The notes under the pieces are model-generated. The model was not told the origin of the DNA, searched no databases, and was given only the letters and a program-made list of their open reading frames with translations. This document shows, in pieces, positions 57,351 through 64,000 of a DNA stretch of 64,000 nt. The stretch comes from Neopestalotiopsis rosae (Eukaryota; Ascomycota; Sordariomycetes; Amphisphaeriales; Sporocadaceae). The stretch lies in the NCBI GenBank assembly GCA_023078685.1, contig JALGAS010000001.1:2852001-2916000 (forward strand). The letters run 5' to 3'. The position numbers and the translations under genes were made by a program. Numbering within the stretch: the first letter of the stretch is position 1; each line of letters starts with the position of its first letter.

Positions 57351-60300
57351 GAGCGTGAGAAACGTTCCGATTAAGCGCCTCCCCCCTCCCCTCTCTAATC
57401 CCGTTCGCCCAAAGTGCCCACATCGACTGCTAATAGTCTCCTGAAATTCTGCCCCCAGTAACACCCCAGCAGGCCACTAGCCGCCGAAAAAAGGCACGAA
57501 AGGCGGAAAGCAGCGACATTTTTGATCATGTAATAACAATACCCTCCTAGGATTGCTTATGTGACCAGCGCAAGTTTTCCGAATACATGTTCGTTCATAA
57601 CGCAGTAGTAAGTTGGCTAGCAACTACCACCTATTACATAGTACACCACGCAAGCAAAAAATAGTTGAACGATCAGAAGGGAAAAACCCGGCCGAATTAC
57701 TTTCGTGCCCTGGGTCGTCATGCCGCCCAGATTACGCAACGCACTAGGTGTCAAATAGGCAAGGGCACGCGCTTCTCAATCTGGCGGTAAGGACCAGGTT
57801 GGTAATTGGAAATCAGTTCTCAGATAATAGCACATACTGTAGTAGCCCAGTATGTAACTCGACTGATTGAACAATGGCCCTTGTTTGCCCAGTCTTTCCA
57901 CCGAAAAAAGAGAGAGTAGCAGCAGCACACGCCTCTGAACAGCATTGCCAGCAGCTAGTCGGTACGTATACACAAGCTCAAAGATCGGCTTACCAAACAT
58001 TGCAGTACGTACCATAGTGAACAAGACATCTCCGCTCCCAAGGCACCAAAGGGGAAGGGAGGGGGAAACGCTGTTCAGGTGAAGGAAGATGCTTGTACAG
58101 ATCGTCGTCGACCGCGTGGCCCCCACATTTAATAGAGAATAAATCATGAAAGCTCGGTTCATCATCTTATTGTGCTGCGTATATACGTATGTCAGCTGTA
58201 TATGGCAGGCCGCTTATACAATATGTAACCCGTACATAAACGTTCTGGTAAAGATGCCGTAAACGCTGGAGAACACCTAAATTATGCAGACGATGCACAA
58301 ATCGTCCTATAATAGGTATGTGGACTGGCGGCAAATGCCGGAGGGAGACAGAGAGGAGAAGCTATTGATTGCTCCTACCGCGAGCGTATTGAACGTACTT
58401 TTCTCTGTTGTACTGGACCTACATAGTACTGTGTACTGCCCAGTTGAGGGAATGGCATGCATGGTTGGGATGTGTAGAGATAGAGTAATGATTATCAAAA
58501 GAGACGACATCGAAACATCCCACGCTCCAAGGGGCTTGGCATGATATCGAGTTGGCATAGGTGCATCGCAGGCATCGGTATCTGTCCACGGCAGTTCACC
58601 TGCCTGAAACACATACCAGATGCCACAGATGTGCGATCGACTCATATGGTAACTCTAGTTTCTTCTGCCTTCTCACATGAAGAGTAACAACGAGACCAGG
58701 AGCTGCAGGGTGATGGTGGTAGTAGTAGCTGGTTGGACACCGTAGTGATGGTGAGCACAGTAGTAGGGCGGTAGCAGGATAGCTAGTCGCGCTGTGTCCA
58801 GCACATCAAGGTAAGGTCAGAAGAGAGCTATCCTACTACCTATGGCAATGATCGCTCCCTGCAAGTTACAGAATATAGACAAAGCTGTCGAGACATGAGA
58901 CTGAAACTACTGTCTTTGCGCACCCACACTGCTCGGAAAACCCGCCAACGTCTTGGACATAGTCACCAATTTCTTGGTTGAGCCTAGGTCAGCCATAGGT
59001 GTGCTGCAGATTGTGGTTGTATGCATATGGTGGATGTACCTGTACTATGTACCGGCGACCCAGGGGAAATAATCATATTATGAGAGTCAGTCCTGCCGGA
59101 TTTGGCAGTGCTATGGGAACAGGCCTTCCGGGTCCCTCTGTTACCCGAACCGCGAACTCACCAGGGCTGTTCGGTAGCCTGCCGGCAATAGTGTCATGGG
59201 CCCTTTCGATCCAAGGACCACAATAAGACCGATTATTACAGGATCTAATTCTCAGCTTGCGCCATCGCCAGCCTGCGCGCGAATCTCACGATGATGGATA
59301 TACACACTTACGACGTATGTAGAATATACCCGAGGCTCCAAGCATTGCGAACAAGTGTTCCGACGTCAGACATGCTGTCCATGGATGATCGCATTGAAAA
59401 TGTGAACAACCAAGTCGAGAAATGTATCTGTTCTACAGGTACATCTCGTATTATTCTTGTTCATCAACAAATGGTGCGTCATCAGTTTCGTTGATGGGTT
59501 GCAACGCTTTCTTCCAACCGTCAAATCGCGGAAGCAGCGCGTGTTTCCATGACTCGCATGTGTGCTTATGGGAAGTGCTGTGCTGTCTCATTGGCCCTGA
59601 TAGAGCGGCAATTATTTTTTTTCTTGCTCTCGTAGTAATGGTAGAACAAAATGTGTTGAAGAGCATGATCCAAGCCGAATGGTTTGACAGTTGCATTTGA
59701 TGAAGAGATTGATTGATCATGATGATGTGAGACGGCAGTCGTGACAGGTCATGTCGTGCTTACGTCCGTGATCAATCTAACTCGATGGCTGCCAGGTCTC
59801 ATCGTGGCTTGAAGAGGCTTTCAGTAGTTCTGATCAGTGCAATATGGCTTTCGAGTAAGAACAATCTCTTCGGATGCAGACATCTGCTGCCAGTCAATCG
59901 AACGTGACTGAATAGCAAACTTGCAGGTCAACATTCAGATACAACTTCCTCACCTTTGGGGATAGCCTTGCTCTAAACTACACCACCATTGTGTTTGTAC
60001 CCAGGCACGGACTAAGATTTGTGCTTCCGATCGCCAGCCACCGAGTTCCAGCGGATTGCCCAGATTGGTAGTCCGACCGAATTACAAACCCTGTCAAAGC
60101 AGGGGTAAGCTGCCTTGATGAAGAGAGCAAAAGCAGAAGTAGAACTGGACATAGGGGTATGTGAAATACCTACTGCGAATGCATCTCGGGCATTCTCTTT
60201 ACAGAGCGAGACAAATTCCAGAAGATGATCGAAAAGTCTGATGGGTTGAAGCTGCCAATATGAGGCAGCATAGTCCCTAAATCGAAGGCATCAGATATAC

Positions 60301-61821
60301 ATAGTATCGGCAGGCACTTGCCGCCGGCACATGCAGTAATTTTCTAACTTTAATATAACTTGAAGAAGTCTAACATGTAATGGGTACATGCAAGAATTCA
60401 TCTGTCAAATGGAGCTCACACCCGGCTGCCTGGCTGGCCTGACGAGGGTGCTCGGGTGCGTATTGTGGTCGATATGGGACGGAATAAATCGCGATCGGGC
60501 TTTGCTCCTTTGGGCAAGTCAATGATGCCGACGAACCCCGACACCGCGTGGTCGGTAGGTAATGTTTTTTTTTACTGAACTATTCCGGAGCAAACAGTCA
60601 GGCCAGTTTCGACGTCCAGGCGCATTTGTATAGTATGTTTGAATATCGACCATGCTCCAGGAAGCTGCAGCTTTTGAATATCAGCCCAGGTCCCCGGCCT
60701 TTGAGAGGATATGCAGCGACTGGAAAATTCAGTCAAATCATGTATCGGCGCGAACTCGGCGCCAGAGGACAGTCTGCCGTACCTACAATCCTATCTGCTT
60801 GCTTGCTTGCCTGCATCGATTCGAAAAAGGACGTGTTATGTAGGTGGGGGTGCCCAATGAGGCATCACCAACCCCAGTACAGGCTAGAGTCGGGTCATGG
60901 CTGCATCACGGAAGAGGAAAGGCGGAATTGTGACCCTTGATCACACTGGAATCATACATGTGTGATGACGTTAGGACCATTGGGGATCAGAGTCGTCAAA
61001 AACAATCACCTCTGAGAGGTGGTTGGAGGGGGAAAACTCTATTGCTCTCAGGTTCGGGACTCTCGGAGGCACTTATCTTAACCAGCGAGTGCTTTGCGAG
61101 CTGCCATTTAACACGAGCATGCTAAAACCTAGACAAAAGTCAGAGGAGCGCTTCAATGGGTGGTAGAAGTTCTCGATGTCGCTAACGACTTTCTACCGCA
61201 ATTCGCTTACCCGTGTCTCAGAGACGGTTGAGGGGAAAAATAATAATTTAAAAAAAAATCCAGGGACCTCTGGCCCACCGTAAAAGACGGGGTGTGCTGC
61301 ACGCAAGCCCTTGCAACTCAAGCAGCATACAATACTACACTACAGGGTGCCTAGCTGCATAGGTGGGTGAGTGACTTTCGACAGGGTAGATGGGGTGGTA
61401 AGCCAGTCTTGAGCTCTCATCCCATCGTCTCCCCCTCACCCTCAGTCTGTTGAGCCCAGCGATTATCGGGGGTGAAATCAAGGCGACGCGTCGGGAGCGA
61501 AACTCAGGTTCCGATTTGACGATAGATCTGAAGTCGTTGACTGCTAAAATGCAAGGAAACGTCGCATAGGATGGGTGTTTCCGAGGCCAAGCGTAGAGGA
61601 GGGGTTTACCGTCGAACGGTAGGTGAGCTCCCTAAACGTTCTGAACGTATAGCATATTTGCCTACATATTGTTCTGCAAGAAAGGGTCTGTTCGTGGAGA
61701 TGACACTGGTGGAAAACGCAGAGAGTTACAGAGCGTCTGACATAGGTAACATTGGGGCCAGGAAAGCTTGAATGACAACCTTGGGTTTAGGGCCATGTGG
61801 GAAGTGGAGTGATGCCTGCTA

Positions 61822-61848
61822 CTGCTGCTGCTGCTGCTGCTGCTGCTG
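61822..61848 (+). repeat. (CTG)9 trinucleotide repeat
   Basis: Nine perfect CTG units; CAG on the - strand, where a domainless frame would end in nine Gln before a stop. No gene support. Confidence 0.9.
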
Positions 61849-64000
61849 AATGCTCACCAGACTGCTGGCTGTCGCTGGGTCTGGTGAGCAAGGTGAGGTT
61901 CGAAAGCTCATGGTGTACAAGACCCGTTCGCTAGAAGCCTGATAGAAGCATGGAATTCGGGGTGTGAACGAAGCCTTACCCAGCCAGCGAGCATGCCATG
62001 CCACCCAGAGGGTTACACAAGATGGGGCCCGCAACGAAGCTGAATGTCGGGCAGCCTCATTGCTGGAGTCGTGTGTACGTGCGTAGGTGCAGACACAGAC
62101 AGACGGAGCGTTCAAGGCGAGAGAAAAGAAGGGTTGTCGGCCTCCACCTGAAGGGACCAAGGGGTGCTGTGCTGCATGCAGAGGCGGAGATCTCTTCAAC
62201 GGCCAGCTAGGCATGTGTCCACTGACCACCAAACATAATCGTCGTTCGTGCAGTTTCCTATGCCAGCTGGCTCCTTTCTGAGATGCACACGCTCAGCCCA
62301 AGTGTCCACCTCGTCGTCTTCTGGTGGATGCCTAGCATAGCAGCATTCAATCGGTATGTTCCTCTCATGCTTTTTTTTGCCTCTCATGAGGCTCTCTGTA
62401 TTTCTTTGGCTCTCCCCTTCAACATGGGGGATCCACTGACTTGCCTAGGTACCCGTTAGCTGGCCGCATGGAGCCTTCAGCGCTGCCAGTCAGTCTGTCT
62501 CCATAATGCCACAGCACAGGTGCGTTGGTGCGGTGAAACATGGATGCTGGCACGCTGGCAAGGGATTGGAGCGTGAAGCGCACTGGCGCTGGCCTGGCGC
62601 GTGGCCCCCAAACTACTAGAACCTGGGCATTTGCCTTAATCCTTGATTGACGGGGACCGGCGAAAAGGCGGTGGGTTCTACAATACTTCCGAACACAGAA
62701 CATTTTAGTTATTACGGGACTCTAGCGGTAGCTAGCAATAGCTTCTATATCGAAGAACAAAGAAATTGGAATAATTATTGAAAAAGAAGAAGAGGAAATA
62801 TATCGTACAATACCTTGCAAGGAGGAACAGGGGCATTTCTTTCCTCTCGACCGTGCGGCAATGCGATGGTCATTCTCTTTCGTATTCTCTGTACGTACTG
62901 TATAGAGTATTGCTGTTCCCCATTTGCAGCTTGCTCAGATGCGGCACAGCTAGGATTCAAAGACAGAACGTGCCGTATATTGGACTCGAGATCTCGGAGC
63001 TCCGGCGGTAACGATGTGTCACAGATATATTGTGACGCGATAACAAAAAGCGATGGCGGTTGTTCGAGCTGGGAACCAGATCGCGCCATCAGATAGCTGA
63101 TAGGTAGACAGATAGGTTAGATGCTGAACGGCCGAGGTCAACTGCTTTTTTCCCTTCCTCTTTTTCCTTTGGCGTGGAAATAGTCGCGAACCAGTCAAGG
63201 TTCGGGAACGCTTTGGGCGTTCTTAGCATGAATCGACTTGACTCGTGGGTCGTCCCGACGGTACCGCTACCAGATGCACGCATATCTGCAGAGTCGATAC
63301 TGCCAGCAAGTCAATGCATGTACCTCGATGTAGGCAGGTGGTGCCAATCTACCTTAGCTGTGTGCATCGTACCAATGCCCGCGACAGCGCGAATCGCTTG
63401 CCCGCACGCACAGGTCGCCCGACATGAGATCTCTCGGTTCGCTCTCTCATGTTGTGCAGTTCTTGGCGCCATACCATGACTAGTGTTGAGAACTCACGTC
63501 CGCTCATTCGCCCAAAAGCAGGGGTCCATGCCAGCGCATACTGGGGTATTCTCGCAGAGCTGAGAGTATGGGACGTACCAGGTTGAGTGAATATGGTTAA
63601 TGGGTTGGTGTCAAGTATGAAGGGAGAAAAAATAGTCTGCCTTGCATCGTGGCTTTCCAGGTCTCGTGCATGGTGTGATCGATGCGAACACCTGAGAGTA
63701 ATTGGGAAGCGAGGCCCAAGAATAATCACATTGGCGTTCGTTCTTGCATCGATGACTCGTGAGCCGCGCAACGAGCCCGACCGTCCGAGAAAGGTGCCGG
63801 CCTTCCATTGAGCGTGCCTGCTGGCCTGCTGCTGCTGCCGCTGCTCGCAAGGGAACCTTTCTATGCAGTTAGCGCGTCTCGTCGCCGCCAAGTTCCAACA
63901 TCATTCCATGTACCGCTACATGGATCGCCTCTTGTCCAAGAAAAGTATTCAAATGGCAATGCAACCTCTCAAGCCAACCCGGCAGAATTGATTGACACCA

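Larger units (their letters stand above)
50286..64000. other. Gene desert of about 13.7 kb with low-complexity tracts
   Basis: I find no complete protein-coding gene. ORFs up to 288 aa occur on both strands but have no domain, unlike-protein composition and no splice-consistent extensions. Low-complexity elements are listed separately: (G)6C(G)25, (A)20, (AC)n, a GGCAA-type run near 55550-55575 and (CTG)9. The left part (50.5-54.5 kb) is AT-richer and holds possible decayed genes; the right part (55-64 kb) resembles long promoter/UTR or non-coding RNA sequence. The right edge may be upstream of a gene outside the window. Confidence 0.6.

Noticed and set aside
61819..62232. 137-aa frame ending in poly-Gln
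   Set aside because: The Gln run is only the (CTG)9 repeat read on the other strand; upstream part has no protein-like features.
63349..63891. 180-aa open frame on the - strand
   Set aside because: Arg/Ser-rich without any family motif; no splice or start context.
1..64000. CRISPR array, operon, prophage or biosynthetic cluster
   Set aside because: Eukaryotic gene structure throughout; no direct-repeat array and no backbone enzymes (PKS, NRPS, terpene cyclase) seen.

Overview
The window is nuclear DNA of a filamentous ascomycete. The evidence is short 48-130 nt introns with GTRNGT donors and branch points such as TGCTAAC or TACTAAT, single genes on alternating strands with no operons, and ascomycete-type gene content (Egt1, S28 protease, 2EXR protein, MARVEL-like protein with a Ser-rich tail). 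Gene content and promoter style suggest Sordariomycetes, probably Hypocreales; that placement is inference. Most ORFs antisense to the GC-rich exons are shadows.

Layout. 0-50 kb is an ordinary gene-bearing segment: the C-terminal part of a multi-KH RNA-binding protein (+), a GNAT polyamine/arylalkylamine acetyltransferase (+), URA5 orotate phosphoribosyltransferase (-), NOG1 60S-assembly GTPase (+), eIF2B-alpha (+), the fused ergothioneine synthase Egt1 (-, 12 exons), a secreted S28 prolyl peptidase (-), a four-pass MARVEL-like protein (-), mitochondrial ferredoxin reductase Arh1 (+), ETF-alpha (-), the SWI3/RSC8-type remodeller subunit (+), an Rrn5-like Pol I factor with an apparent frameshift (-), the mitochondrial helicase Irc3 (+), a SWIM+RING zinc protein (-), the queuine tRNA-ribosyltransferase catalytic subunit (-), a 2EXR protein (+), tRNA-Ala(CGC) (+), Rab GDI (-) and mitochondrial uL29m/MRPL4 (-).

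50.3-64 kb is a gene desert of nearly 14 kb. I could not support a complete protein gene there. It holds a degenerate-looking tRNA-like Pol III unit, possible F-box and acidic-tail gene remnants, a (G)6C(G)25 tract, an (A)20 tract, an (AC)n run and a (CTG)9 repeat.

The genes are mainly housekeeping. Several act in translation and ribosome biogenesis (NOG1, eIF2B-alpha, Rrn5-like, TGT, uL29m, tRNA-Ala). Four act in mitochondria (Arh1, ETF-alpha, Irc3, uL29m), and Egt1 makes the antioxidant ergothioneine. I see no biosynthetic cluster, intact transposon, CRISPR or clearly new multigene system. The points most worth a second look are the Rrn5-like frameshift, the odd Pol III-like unit, the TGACTCA element upstream of eIF2B-alpha, the 14-nt and 22-nt exons in Egt1, and the desert with its long G tract.
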